Source of the DNA: an uncultured Psychroserpens sp.
Lineage (GTDB): Bacteria; Bacteroidota; Bacteroidia; Flavobacteriales; Flavobacteriaceae
Assembly (NCBI RefSeq): GCF_947503375.1
Contig: NZ_CANNDQ010000001.1
Coordinates: 248,001-312,000 of the forward strand
Direction: 5' to 3'
DNA: 64,000 nucleotides
Position numbers and translations under genes: made by a program. The first letter of the stretch is position 1. Every line of letters begins with the position of its first letter. Shown here in pieces: positions 25,685 to 36,100 of the stretch. Under the pieces are notes generated by a model, which saw only the letters and a list, made by a program, of their open reading frames with translations, did not search any database and was not told the origin of the DNA.

Positions 25685-28114
25685 TTATTCCCCTAAACTA
25701 TCTAATAAATCTTTATCACCAAAGTTTAGAATAAACTCGGTATAATAACTATCAAAAATATCTTGAAGATATTCAGAAATATCCACATCTTCATCTTTAT
25801 TTTCAGTGGTTTTTTTCAGCAATGAAAACTTTCTGTTCTTGGTAATCGTGTATAAAAACAATGTATGAAAATATACTGAAGATATATACTTTTTCTCCTT
25901 AGCTTCTTTTTGTTGACTATTAATATGCTTAGAATTAGATTTAAATCTTATTAACACATTACTATCCATATTAATAAAAATCTTATCCAGTTGATCTCCA
26001 CTAGTTAATGGATACATAACCATGTTTGCATCCATTTCTTGAGGTAGTGAAGAATTAGCTTCATCCCAGAACAAAAACCCTTCTTTCTTTTCTTTATAAA
26101 CTAATTGAAATTCTGGAAGTCCAGGATTTTTATAGTCATCTTCTTGCTTTGGCATTTTCTCTTTTTTCTTTTTAGGCTCAGCTATTCGCACCAATATTAT
26201 TTGCTCAAAGGAAGGTCCACTTCCATTTAAAGAAACTTTAATCTCCACTTCATCTCCTACTGAGATGTTTTTACCATTACCATTCAAATCGATTCTTATC
26301 GTACCATTATTTGGACTACTTTTCTGAACATTTAAAACTTCACTGATTTCAGTCTTTGACCCTTTTTGATCTCCACCCTCATTGTCATTAGTTTTATAAC
26401 TAACAAGAGCTATTTCAAGCTCACCAGGCTCATCAGTTCTATGAAAGTAATTATCCTCAACATCAGTCTCAAATTGTATTTGATTTTCACCATTAATAGG
26501 AAGACTTACAGCATTTTTTCCGTTTTTCCCTTTTAAATTGAAAAAACTTGGGAAGCGTTGAGATGAAAATGATTTTTCCACTTTTTTAGGTCTATTATGT
26601 GATTTATCTTTCCCTCTTTTTTGTTTATCTTGTTTGAAGTCTAATTTAAATGTCTGACTCAAGAGCCTCATTAAATCAGGTGCCATAGCAATATCTTTGC
26701 TAAAAGATTTTAATAATTCATTTGTACTACCTGATTCAAATGAAAGTGAATTTCTTCTTTCTTGATTAAGTTCAAATAATACACTCCCTTTTTTTCCTAA
26801 TTGCTTAGCTAAAAAAGCTCTCAGGGCTTTGGTCTCTTTTCCTCCCTTTAATCGATCTCTTGAGGCCATGAAGAGTTCTTTTCTAAAATCATAATCTAAA
26901 TGAGTACAGTCGACATGAAGTAATAAATGGTTTTTGAGTAAATTCAATTTTAAAGAATTACTAATAAACTCAGTTGTATAATGTCCATGTACTTGGCCAT
27001 TCATCGAAAATAATACAGACATATTATTTTTGAAATAACGATCTCTAATGTGTTTTTTTGATTCAGAGATAGTGTAGTTTTTTACTTTGTTCACAAAAAC
27101 GTATCCTGTTACTTTTAACTTGGTATTGAAGAATAGTTCATCTTCGTATTCTTCATAAAACGTTTTATGTAAATAATCAGTTCCTTCTTTTTCTAGCCTT
27201 CTTTTAAGTCCGAATAGATCGGTTTCTAGAACTTTATTATTTGGATAACGCTCTTTTGTATCCTTTGTTAGAATTGGCAAAGCTGGTTCAAATAAAAATT
27301 CCGTAAGATGTTGATTTAATTCTTGAGCAAAACCATATCGTTTACCAAACTGATAAGAATATAGCTTAATAATAGTCCCAGTTTTAAACATTCTATTATG
27401 GAGCCTTAAATCAAGCTCTTCTATGGAAAATGAAGGGATTATTCCATCTATAGTCAAATATTCATACCATGTATTCTTTTTAGTCAACTTTTCTTCTTTA
27501 GAAAGTGGATGCTGCCTGACTAAAGTGAATCCGAAATCACCTTTTCCATTATATCTTTTTGAAGCAATTAATTGATATCCATTTTTGCCACAAAAGACTA
27601 TTGCTCCACTACCTCCCATATTATATTTCCCTTGAACAAATGGAATTTCATTTTTATTACCACTTACTAGAGAAAGAAAAGTAGTTTCAAAATTTTCTGG
27701 TGGTTGTCCTTCCCCATTATCATATATAATAACCGCAGTATCGCTTGTAGGTCCATCAGCTATAATCTGAATTTCCTCAGCTTGTTTTCGTCTATTAGAT
27801 TGAATATCCCAATAATTATTTGGGTAAAATTTATTAATCGCTTCATCCATTGATTGAGGCGCTTCAGATGATTTAGGGTCTATTTGAGATAAATAACATC
27901 TCTTCATTAAAGTAGCATCAATTGAGTTTGTTATTTTTTCTATTAATGCAGCTATAGGTGAAGATTGTTGGTTTTCAATAATTCCATAGTTATTTGGATT
28001 GTCACCTAATGGTTTCCAGTTATCAGAACTAAAGAATGTTGGCTCTTCATTTATTATTTCTAATACATCCTTTTCTGTTGGAGCATTATATAGCTTAAAG
28101 AATAGTTTTTTCAT
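25685..28114 (-). CDS. large GHKL-type ATPase (MORC/MutL/Hsp90 superfamily), defence-island gene
   Basis: This 809-aa protein has an N-terminal Bergerat fold: N-box LIEKITNSIDATLM (Glu59, Asn63, Asp66), G1 YDNGEGQ (Asp132) and G2 KYNMGGSGAIVF (163-174). The remainder is unassigned, with a charged linker near 500-530 and a lysine-rich segment near 660-670. There is no histidine-kinase phosphoacceptor or receiver, so it is probably an ATP-driven clamp or nucleic-acid-associated ATPase. It is convergent with the DUF262-SIR2 operon and forms an operon with the small HTH gene. Confidence 0.75.
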   Translation of the reverse strand: MKKLFFKLYNAPTEKDVLEIINEEPTFFSSDNWKPLGDNPNNYGIIENQQSSPIAALIEKITNSIDATLMKRCYLSQIDPKSSEAPQSMDEAINKFYPNNYWDIQSNRRKQAEEIQIIADGPTSDTAVIIYDNGEGQPPENFETTFLSLVSGNKNEIPFVQGKYNMGGSGAIVFCGKNGYQLIASKRYNGKGDFGFTLVRQHPLSKEEKLTKKNTWYEYLTIDGIIPSFSIEELDLRLHNRMFKTGTIIKLYSYQFGKRYGFAQELNQHLTEFLFEPALPILTKDTKERYPNNKVLETDLFGLKRRLEKEGTDYLHKTFYEEYEDELFFNTKLKVTGYVFVNKVKNYTISESKKHIRDRYFKNNMSVLFSMNGQVHGHYTTEFISNSLKLNLLKNHLLLHVDCTHLDYDFRKELFMASRDRLKGGKETKALRAFLAKQLGKKGSVLFELNQERRNSLSFESGSTNELLKSFSKDIAMAPDLMRLLSQTFKLDFKQDKQKRGKDKSHNRPKKVEKSFSSQRFPSFFNLKGKNGKNAVSLPINGENQIQFETDVEDNYFHRTDEPGELEIALVSYKTNDNEGGDQKGSKTEISEVLNVQKSSPNNGTIRIDLNGNGKNISVGDEVEIKVSLNGSGPSFEQIILVRIAEPKKKKEKMPKQEDDYKNPGLPEFQLVYKEKKEGFLFWDEANSSLPQEMDANMVMYPLTSGDQLDKIFINMDSNVLIRFKSNSKHINSQQKEAKEKKYISSVYFHTLFLYTITKNRKFSLLKKTTENKDEDVDISEYLQDIFDSYYTEFILNFGDKDLLDSLGE

Positions 28115-28281
28115 GGCAGGTGTTAATGAGTAAAATTAATGAAGCTATGGAGGTTTCCTTTACTGGAAACCGTAAATTAATCTTAATAGGGAGAATAAGT
28201 AAATATACTAATATGATAGTTACAACCAAACCTTATACTTAAAAACTAAAATTTAAAAACAAACTATCACCGATAAATATA

Positions 28282-28331
28282 TCAAACTGCAAAAGTCTTT
28301 AACGTCGACGTTAAAGACTTTTGCAGTTTGA
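28282..28331. terminator. 50-bp perfect palindrome, probable bidirectional terminator
   Basis: The 25-base arm at 28282-28306 is the exact reverse complement of 28307-28331, with centre gtcgac and no spacer. Inside each arm AAAAGTC/GACTTTT gives the A-stem-T form of flavobacterial terminators. It lies 11 bases beyond the ssb stop, between ssb and the GHKL gene. Confidence 0.7.
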
Positions 28332-28341
28332 ATCTATTTTG

Positions 28342-28674
28342 TTATTTCCCCAACATCAACAACTCATTAACTACAACTTCAGTAATGTATCTTTTCTGTC
28401 CATCCTTATCATCATAGCTTCTTGAAGTTAACTTCCCTTCTATAGCAATTTCTTTTCCTTTTGTAACATATTGCTCAATAATCTCGGCTGTCTTATTCCA
28501 AGCAACTAGATTATGCCATTGAACATTCTCTACTTTCTCTCCCGTAGCGTCTTTATAAGTATCATTTGTAGCTAATGAAAACTTCGCCAATTTCTTTCCT
28601 GATTCTAATGTAACAATTTCTGGATCTTGTCCTAATCTTCCAATTAATTGCACTTTATTTCTTAATGTATTCAT
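28342..28674 (-). CDS. ssb: single-stranded DNA-binding protein
   Basis: This 110-aa protein is an OB-fold SSB domain (TLRNKVQLIGRLGQDPEI, KFSLATNDTYKD, QWHNLVAWNKTAEI) almost without an acidic C-terminal tail; it ends LLMLGK. Missing the DDDIPF-type tail is common for accessory, plasmid-borne SSBs and would weaken protein recruitment. The start overlaps the end of the HTH gene by 20 bases. It belongs to the mobile region. Confidence 0.92.
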   Translation of the reverse strand: MNTLRNKVQLIGRLGQDPEIVTLESGKKLAKFSLATNDTYKDATGEKVENVQWHNLVAWNKTAEIIEQYVTKGKEIAIEGKLTSRSYDDKDGQKRYITEVVVNELLMLGK

Positions 28675-28915
28675 GATATTCAGTTTTTGTGAGCATAGGG
28701 TTGTACCCCATAAACTCGATTATTTTTTGTTTGTTTTTTGGAGTAGGTTTTGAGTCACCTCCTTCCCATTTATGTATTGTGGATTCGTAAACCTCTAACT
28801 CAAGTGATACTTCAAAGGCTGTGTAGCCATTATCAATTCTGTACTGTTTTAAGTAGTCCCCTAAAGTCCTAGGATTAACTGGATAGCCTTTAGGTAGTGG
28901 AGCTGAAGCTTCCAT
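28655..28915 (-). CDS. XRE-type helix-turn-helix protein lodged between two ssb copies
   Basis: From the ATG at 28915 (MEASAPLPKGYPVNPRTLG) the product is 86 aa, with an HTH of the form LGDYLKQYRIDNGYTAFEVS...YESTIHKWEGGDSKPTP. An upstream in-frame ATG at 28939 lies inside the truncated ssb copy and would add MLTICDIE, so I prefer the inner start. It overlaps ssb by 20 bases. It probably regulates its own operon. Confidence 0.7.
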   Translation of the reverse strand: MEASAPLPKGYPVNPRTLGDYLKQYRIDNGYTAFEVSLELEVYESTIHKWEGGDSKPTPKNKQKIIEFMGYNPMLTKTEYHEYIKK

Positions 28916-28922
28916 TTCTATG

Positions 28923-29105
28923 TCACAAATGGTCAACACTGTTGTGCCACTGTGTATCTGTTACTTTTTCACCTTGAGCATTTTTATAACTTTCATTAGT
29001 AGCTATTGAAAACTTAGCTAATGTTTTTCCTGATTCTAAATTGATGATTTCTGGATCATTTCCTAAGTTACCAATCAACTGTACTTTGTTTCTAAGCGTG
29101 TTCAT
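28923..29105 (-). pseudogene. truncated second ssb (N-terminal half only)
   Basis: The first 55 residues (TLRNKVQLIGNLGNDPEI...KFSIATNESYKN...QWHN) closely match the intact ssb, then the frame diverges after WHN and stops (SVDHL). The break occurs at the upstream edge of the HTH gene. The OB-fold is incomplete, so the product should not bind DNA. It looks like a duplication broken by insertion of the HTH gene or by recombination between the copies. Confidence 0.75.
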
Positions 29106-29196
29106 AATTTTAAATTTTAATGTTAAACAGTTAATACTATCGAGTTCTTATGTTTCGACACTGCAAATATGAGTCAGCTTTCAAAGATTAGTCGGT

Positions 29197-29268
29197 AGTT
29201 ACCTACTTAAATTCGTTTGTAAATGTTTGTTGTCGTTTGTAAATGACTTAAATTCCCCTTAGTAAGGG
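29197..29268. repeat. direct repeats and palindrome upstream of the ssb region
   Basis: tcgtttgtaaatg occurs at 29213-29225 and 29233-29245, exactly 20 bases apart (two helical turns). cccttagtaaggg (29256-29268) is a perfect odd palindrome. agttacctactt (29197-29208) resembles the XRE operator half-site with one extra base. These are likely control sites for the ssb operon. Confidence 0.4.
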
Positions 29269-29307
29269 AACTACATACTTATTAAATCTGTTTGAATTAA
29301 CCCATAA

Positions 29308-29339
29308 AATAGCTACTGTTATCAAAAACAGTAGCTATT
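29308..29339 (-). terminator. terminator of the RHS-lipoprotein operon
   Basis: aatagctactgtt (29308-29320) and aacagtagctatt (29327-29339) form a perfect 13-bp stem with a 6-base loop, about 40 bases beyond the lipoprotein stop. Confidence 0.75.
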
Positions 29340-29381
29340 ATTAGCTTACAATTATTCTTTTAAGGTATTAATCAATAAAAC

Positions 29382-30122
29382 TTATTCTACAAAGTCTACA
29401 GGTACCTTATTAATTGAAATAAGCTCTCCATCATATACTTTATAGTTATTTTCTTTAATTTCTTTTTTCTGAAGGTCTGTGAGATATTCATCTACATCTT
29501 CATAGCTATGTAAGCTAAATTGCAATTTAGCAGTATATTTTTTATTGTATTCAAAATTGACGCCTCCATAATCACCTGTAATAGAATTCCAATGATTTGG
29601 CAAATAACTATAGGTTTCAAAATAGACAACCTCATTTGGGTGAATTACAAGTATTGACTTAGAAATTTCAGCACTTTTACTTTTCCAAGAATCTGATTTA
29701 TTTTTATATCCTATATTATCATAAAATTCTTTTACAATACTATCTTGGTAGGTCTTTTGATGGTAAAATAATACATCTGCATTTGCAGATGTATTAGAAT
29801 AATTTGGAGAATTCCCGTCTTCATCTGTAAATACTAAATTATTGAGCCCTAATGACATAAAATCGCTTGGAAAATAATTTTTAGTTTCATTACTAAAAAC
29901 TAACATATAAACTTGATTGCTTTTATTCTCAAGTTTGAACTTTAATTTATTGTTAGCTAAATCTTGATATTGCTTCTTTTTAATGGTTATTCGCCTATGT
30001 ATGGTGTCTTTTGGAATATAAGAAACTAATGATTCGTTTAAAATTGACAATTCTATACCTTGCTTTCTATCACAAGAGAAACATAGTGTCACTATAACAA
30101 TAATTATTTTATAATATTTCAT
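29382..30122 (-). CDS. putative lipoprotein, candidate immunity partner of the large RHS toxin
   Basis: This 246-aa protein begins MKYYKIIIVIVTLCFSC with a lipobox at Cys17. The mature part has many hydrophobic/aromatic beta-type segments (KFKLENKSNQVYMLVFSNE, AKLQFSLHSYED) and no domain I recognise. It follows the RHS toxin stop by 17 bases and precedes a terminator. That position and an envelope lipid anchor parallel the lipoprotein at 2079-2702 behind the other RHS protein, although I see no clear sequence similarity between the two. Confidence 0.6.
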   Translation of the reverse strand: MKYYKIIIVIVTLCFSCDRKQGIELSILNESLVSYIPKDTIHRRITIKKKQYQDLANNKLKFKLENKSNQVYMLVFSNETKNYFPSDFMSLGLNNLVFTDEDGNSPNYSNTSANADVLFYHQKTYQDSIVKEFYDNIGYKNKSDSWKSKSAEISKSILVIHPNEVVYFETYSYLPNHWNSITGDYGGVNFEYNKKYTAKLQFSLHSYEDVDEYLTDLQKKEIKENNYKVYDGELISINKVPVDFVE

Positions 30123-30139
30123 TTAATTACGATTTTTAT

Positions 30140-33100
30140 TTAATACTTTAACTCATTAAGGATGCTCTTCAAAAAATCAATTCTCTGTTGATTATTGGAC
30201 GTATTAATATATTCCATAATATTATTCTTATGAAAATTATATCTAATTATTCCTGCCTCTGTTCTATCACCACCTAAGCCCCATGCATAATTATATGATT
30301 GAACTTCTAGGACATCTTCAAGTATGCTATGCTTGTGATTAGGCTTCCAAAAATCAAACAATTCTCTCAATTCCATTACAAAACCCGATTTCTCTTGAAA
30401 GGCATGGAATGACTCATGAAATAATGTGCCTGCCAGCCCTTTAAAACCTCTATTAAAAGCATCACCTCCTAGTTGTATAAAGTGTTTGTCGCTGTAATAA
30501 TTTTGATCTCCAAAAGGGTCTACGTAAATTCTTGGTGATTTTCCATGAAACTCATACATATGTTTTAATTCGGGAATTTTATTGATCATATCCATTGCTG
30601 ATGCTTCACTAGCACCAACTAACCCTGAATAGGTATAGTTATATCCTGCTTTCTTTAACATTGCCTCAATTGGAGTCAGTTCTTGTTCAATTCCTATATT
30701 ACTGGAGCCAGAATCTCCACCACCAAAAAATGCAGTAGGTATATTTGTACTTGGACCAGCCATTGGATCATTAGACAAGCCTTCATAATTACTATATTCA
30801 ACTGGAGCTACCTTACCACCTCCAAATATTTTTTGGAAAAACTTTTTAACACCTCTTCCAATGTTTCTAAAAAAGTTACTCACATCTCTAACGGCGCTTT
30901 GGAAATTTCTGCCTACCCAGTTTCTAAAGCCTCTAAAATCTAAGTCTTTTAAAAAGGCATAGGCGCTAGCTAAAGCTGCTCCAATCCCAACTTGTGCGCC
31001 AGAGCTTAATCCTCCAGGGTCTTCGGTTGTTTCTCCGCTTGGGTCTACATACATTAGTGGATTATTTAATACATATCCATAACGGTTATAGTTTTGTGTA
31101 TTGCTAACGTCTTGAATAAAATGATCTGGAGACAAAAAGCGTTTTAGCTTTGGATCGTACAAACGACCATTCATATGTATTAGACCTACGCCTTGCAAAT
31201 GCTCATGACCAGTATATCCTCTATCTAAAAGAGTTAATTTATCTAGTGCAATATCATTTCCATCAGTTAACTTAACAATATTCCCCCAAGCGTCAAAATG
31301 ACGCTTCTCTTTAGCATCTCCATTTTCATCTGTGATAAGTAAGATACTACCTAAATAATCACGGTGTAGATATAAATACTGTTGATCAGTTCCACTACCA
31401 TCTTGTTCAGAACGCCATATTGCAGGTGCTGTATAACCATCACCTCCTATATAAGTTACAAAAGTAGTTTTTCCTAGATTATCATCATAACTAATTTCCA
31501 TACTCCCATCAAAAGAATAGTGTTTTCGATTGTTTCGGTTTGATAAATTCGATTCTGTATCGCCATAAAACATATTAGATCTGCCCATAAATGCATTGTA
31601 ATGAAATGAAATTTTCTCTTTCCCTTCCTCATTAATCTCAAAAGGTTTTTTAAATGCATTATACTTAATCTGCTCTAGCGTATTTTGTTGATAATATAGA
31701 TCTCCTTGATTATTTAATTCAATATTGTCTACTTGATACGACGTCCCAGAATAGTTGTAATCTCCAACACCATTATTGAATGTTATTCTGCCGTAATCAT
31801 CATAAGTATTGCTATTATTTCCATTATTATCATTAAATGTAACCAAGCGATCTAGGCTGTCATAACCAAATGTTTCAGACCAAGAGAACATGCTATTAGT
31901 TCTGCTATTCAATGTACCTCTTTGAACGTCAAAATCTGTAGTTAATTGCATGGCGACCTGTAATGTAGACCCTGTATCTTTTGAGGTGAGTTTATGAGTT
32001 AAATATCCGTAAGCATCATAGCTATTACTTTGAATAATACTATGTCCTAATTCAGCTGATGTCAATTGTCCTCTTGCATTTGCTCCTGTAACATTCCAAA
32101 TATTATTATTAGTTGAGAAATCTTTTATGGTTTTCAATACACCATTTTGGTATTCATGCTTTACCTTTTTTGTGCTAGATTTTCCATTTACATGCAATCT
32201 AGCATAATTTTCTTCCGTATTTACTCTTCCAAAAGAATCATAAGTGTACTTTTTCTCAAACTTAGCAAACTCACTAGATTCAACCATCTGGGTTAATCTA
32301 ATATCACTATCATAGGTATAGCTATATTCTGTTGCAGCACCATAATTTGGACTTGTAACAGAAATAGATGTTAATGATTTATGAGTTGGATGGTATCCGT
32401 AATTTATAGTCATGTCTGTAAGATCTCCAGAGATGTTTTTAGTAAGCAACTGACCTGTAGTTGAATACGTATAATCTGTTGTGCCTTTAGGAGAAATTTC
32501 AGTTATAAGTTCTCCAAAACCATTGTAGGTATACTTATAGGTTCCAGCTGATGGATCTATCAATTTGGTCTTACGTCCCCATCCATCTTGTTCAACAGAA
32601 ACTACAACACCGTCATAATTTGAGTTTTTAATATTCCCATTCCCATAGAAGGTATAATTTATTGTGCCTCCAGGATCGGTAACTGATGTGGTATTACCTA
32701 TACCATCTCTTAGACTAGTAACGGTTTTAACGCCATCATTAACTGTAGTAGACAATCCGTTATATGTAATATTGATAATTCTCCCTGTATACAATGAATG
32801 TGTTACTGGTCTACTGTATAAATCGTAGGTAGTTTCATTCCATTGTGAAGGACTACTACTTCCTGAATATGGTTCACTCTTCTTATATAAACGACCTATG
32901 GCATCATACTCATAGCTAATATTTGTCCATTGACCTAAAACATTTTTCTCTTTAACTTTAGATATTCGCATTAATGGATCGTATATAACTTCTGATTCAC
33001 TACCATCTTCACCTTGATTTAAAACACTATAAAAATGATTTGAATCTTCAGTATAAGATGTTTCGTATCGCTTTCCTAAATAATCAATAGATTTAATAGG

Positions 33101-36100
33101 TCTGTTCCAAGCATCGTATTCATAAATTGTTTGTTGACTAAAAGGGTTGGTAATTGAAGTCAAGTTACCATTTGTCGTATTATATTCATAATTGGTCTCT
33201 AAATCTTGAATATCAATTGATTTAGTTAAAAATCGTCCAGAAATATCATACTCAAACTCTATCTCTCTAGGAGATTCACCATTAGGTATGATTGTTTTTT
33301 TAGTAACATTTCCAAACGTGTCATGCTGGAAGTTCTCAATGTCAAATGGTGTACCATTTCCTTTTAACTTCTTTTGGGTTAACAAGTAACCTGTATAGAT
33401 ATATTGTTGTTCACTAGTGAACGTTTCTCCTCCTATGATTGAGGTGGCCACTCTAGTGGATGGTCTACCTATGTAATAAGTAGACCCTGTATTATTGCTA
33501 TAGGTCATACTTTCAAAGCTACTTCCTCCTAAATAACTCGTTGTAATTGTTGTTGGATTATTATAAGAATCATATTGATACATTGCATTACTATACGAGC
33601 CATCTATATTGTTTTGTGTTAGACTAGAGTTCATCCATAGTTTAAACATCTTATTACTTGATAATGATGAACTATATTGGTTAGTCGTTTTGGTAATATA
33701 ACCAGATGATGGGACATAAAATGTAACGTAATTTGCTAATGTATATTGATTTGTAACAGCTCCTCTTAAACTTACATCATGTTTTGAAACAGTAAATATT
33801 CTATCAGAATTACTTGTATGCCAGTTACTTCGGGCGACACCTTTAAACCCTAAAAAACCTAAACCATCTGTATTATATACTGCTCCATAATAAACATATA
33901 ACTTTTTAGTGGGCGTTAAATTAAATCCGGCTGTAGAACTTGAACGTTCAATCATACTTACCACCCTAAAACCTGGCGCAATATTTAAATCTATGTATGG
34001 ATATATTTCCTCCGATACTGTTTGATACACTTGCATATAGCTACTATTCATAGCTGAAGGATCTAGATTTTTATATTCAATATCGTGTTTTATACCATTA
34101 TTGTTTACTGATCGCAATAAAACATCTTCTCTATGGTCTTGTGTAAACGAAAAGTTCGTAACCCATTTATTGCTTATTGATGCAAAATCTAAATTTTTGT
34201 TAGGCTGGTCAGATGTTAAATATACAGGAATAGGGAAATGCTTCAGGTTGCCTGTCTTTGTTGCTGTTCCACCGTAAGTAAATTTTATTTGACCTGGAGA
34301 TGAATTATCGACCATTCCTTTATTATTATAAATTTTTATAACCTGTGTTCCATTGGTACTAAAGTTATATGTAGTTGTATTATACTCAACAATATCTGTT
34401 CTACCATCGCCATTAATATCCAACGGAATCAAATTATAACCTGAAAGCACTCCATTATTTCCATTCCAATTGGTCTTTACGTATTTAAATGGCTGAGTTC
34501 TAGTTTGAATTGCAAAAGCTGTTCCTGTTGATAAAAATGTTCTAAAGCTATAACTTCCATTAGTTGTAGGATCTAAAAAATCTGTTTTGCCATCTCCATT
34601 ATAATCTCCTAAATAAAGTGGGTCATTCAAATTAATACCAGAATCATTTTTTTGCCACAACAAACTAATTGTATTGTTACTGTTTAATCCATATACATAT
34701 AATTTCCCAGCAGCTACATGTAAAAGGTCGGTCTTACCATCTCCATTAAAATCGCCTGCATGTAATTTATCATTCTGACCGACTTGTAGCTGTAAAGAAC
34801 CAGCAAGGTTTGAAAAGCCACTAGTAATGTTTCTATCTAAATTAATAAAGTACACATTTTTGTAATTAACTGTAGTAGAATTATGAGTGTAACGTCTTCC
34901 TACTGCTAATACATCTGTTAATCCATCTCCATCAAAATCACCAGAGATGTAATCATGAGGTTTTTTAATAGATGTTGTAATCATAGGTGAATTCCACGTT
35001 TTGGTGTAATTATAGCTTATTGGAGCACCAGATGAAGGAGGTGCTTTGGAGTAAACCTTTAACTGCACTTGATTCCCGGTACTATTCTGTACTACGGTTA
35101 AACCTTGACCTGATAACACTTTATTTTGATAACTTAACGCTGTTGTTGGAAAAATAGCTTCAAATGTACCTGAATTAACTAACCAAGGATAATTGGTTCC
35201 ACTACTTTGAATATCTTTAAATACCCAAAACTTATTCTTCGTATTTGGATACACTAAAAAGTCCATCTTTCCATTTCCTGTCAAATCTAAAGAAACTGTT
35301 TTTGCATTTCTTTGTTCTATATTAATAAGACCTAGATCAGTTGTTAATCCATTATAATTAACAGAAGAACTTGTTGTATCGTAATCAAAGCTTATAGAAG
35401 AATGAGATGCAGTTGCATCTCCACTGTATTCTGTTGCAGAGGTCAATCTATCATATCCAAGTGGTGTAGTATTATGTGTAAATGCATATTTTCTATAGCG
35501 TACACCTTCACTATACACTTCAATATTTTTTAAGAGATTTCTTCTTTCAAATGACACATTATTAATATAGGATTGCTCCCACCTTTCTCTACCTGAAGTG
35601 GTGTAATTAAATTGAATTTCATTAATTGGAGTATTAGCATTCATACTACCATATTTGATCTTAAATATGGATAATGAGTTATTACTCTTTAAGTATTGAT
35701 AGCTTATTCTTACACCTTGAGGGTTTTCCCAGTAAGCTATAGCGTAACTCACATGTGTTATCTTATCAAAATTACCGCCATATTTAGCTTTTGAACCATC
35801 AGGAAAATGAACCATAAAATACGAAGGTCCATAATTAGACCCAAAATAAGATGTGCCATGGGATGTGATCTTAAGATTAGAAAAATCTTCTGTTTCATAT
35901 TGAGCTCCATTTCCGCCATACGTTCCACTTTTAAGTACTAGACGTTGCCCATCTAAGGCAAATCTATCCATATTATCATAATCTATGCCATCAATTTCTC
36001 CATCGTGAAAATTGGTAGAAGGAATTCTTGATATTACAGATACTCCACTAACATTCCAACCATAACCAGCTAGACCATTACCGCTTTGACTATCATATGA

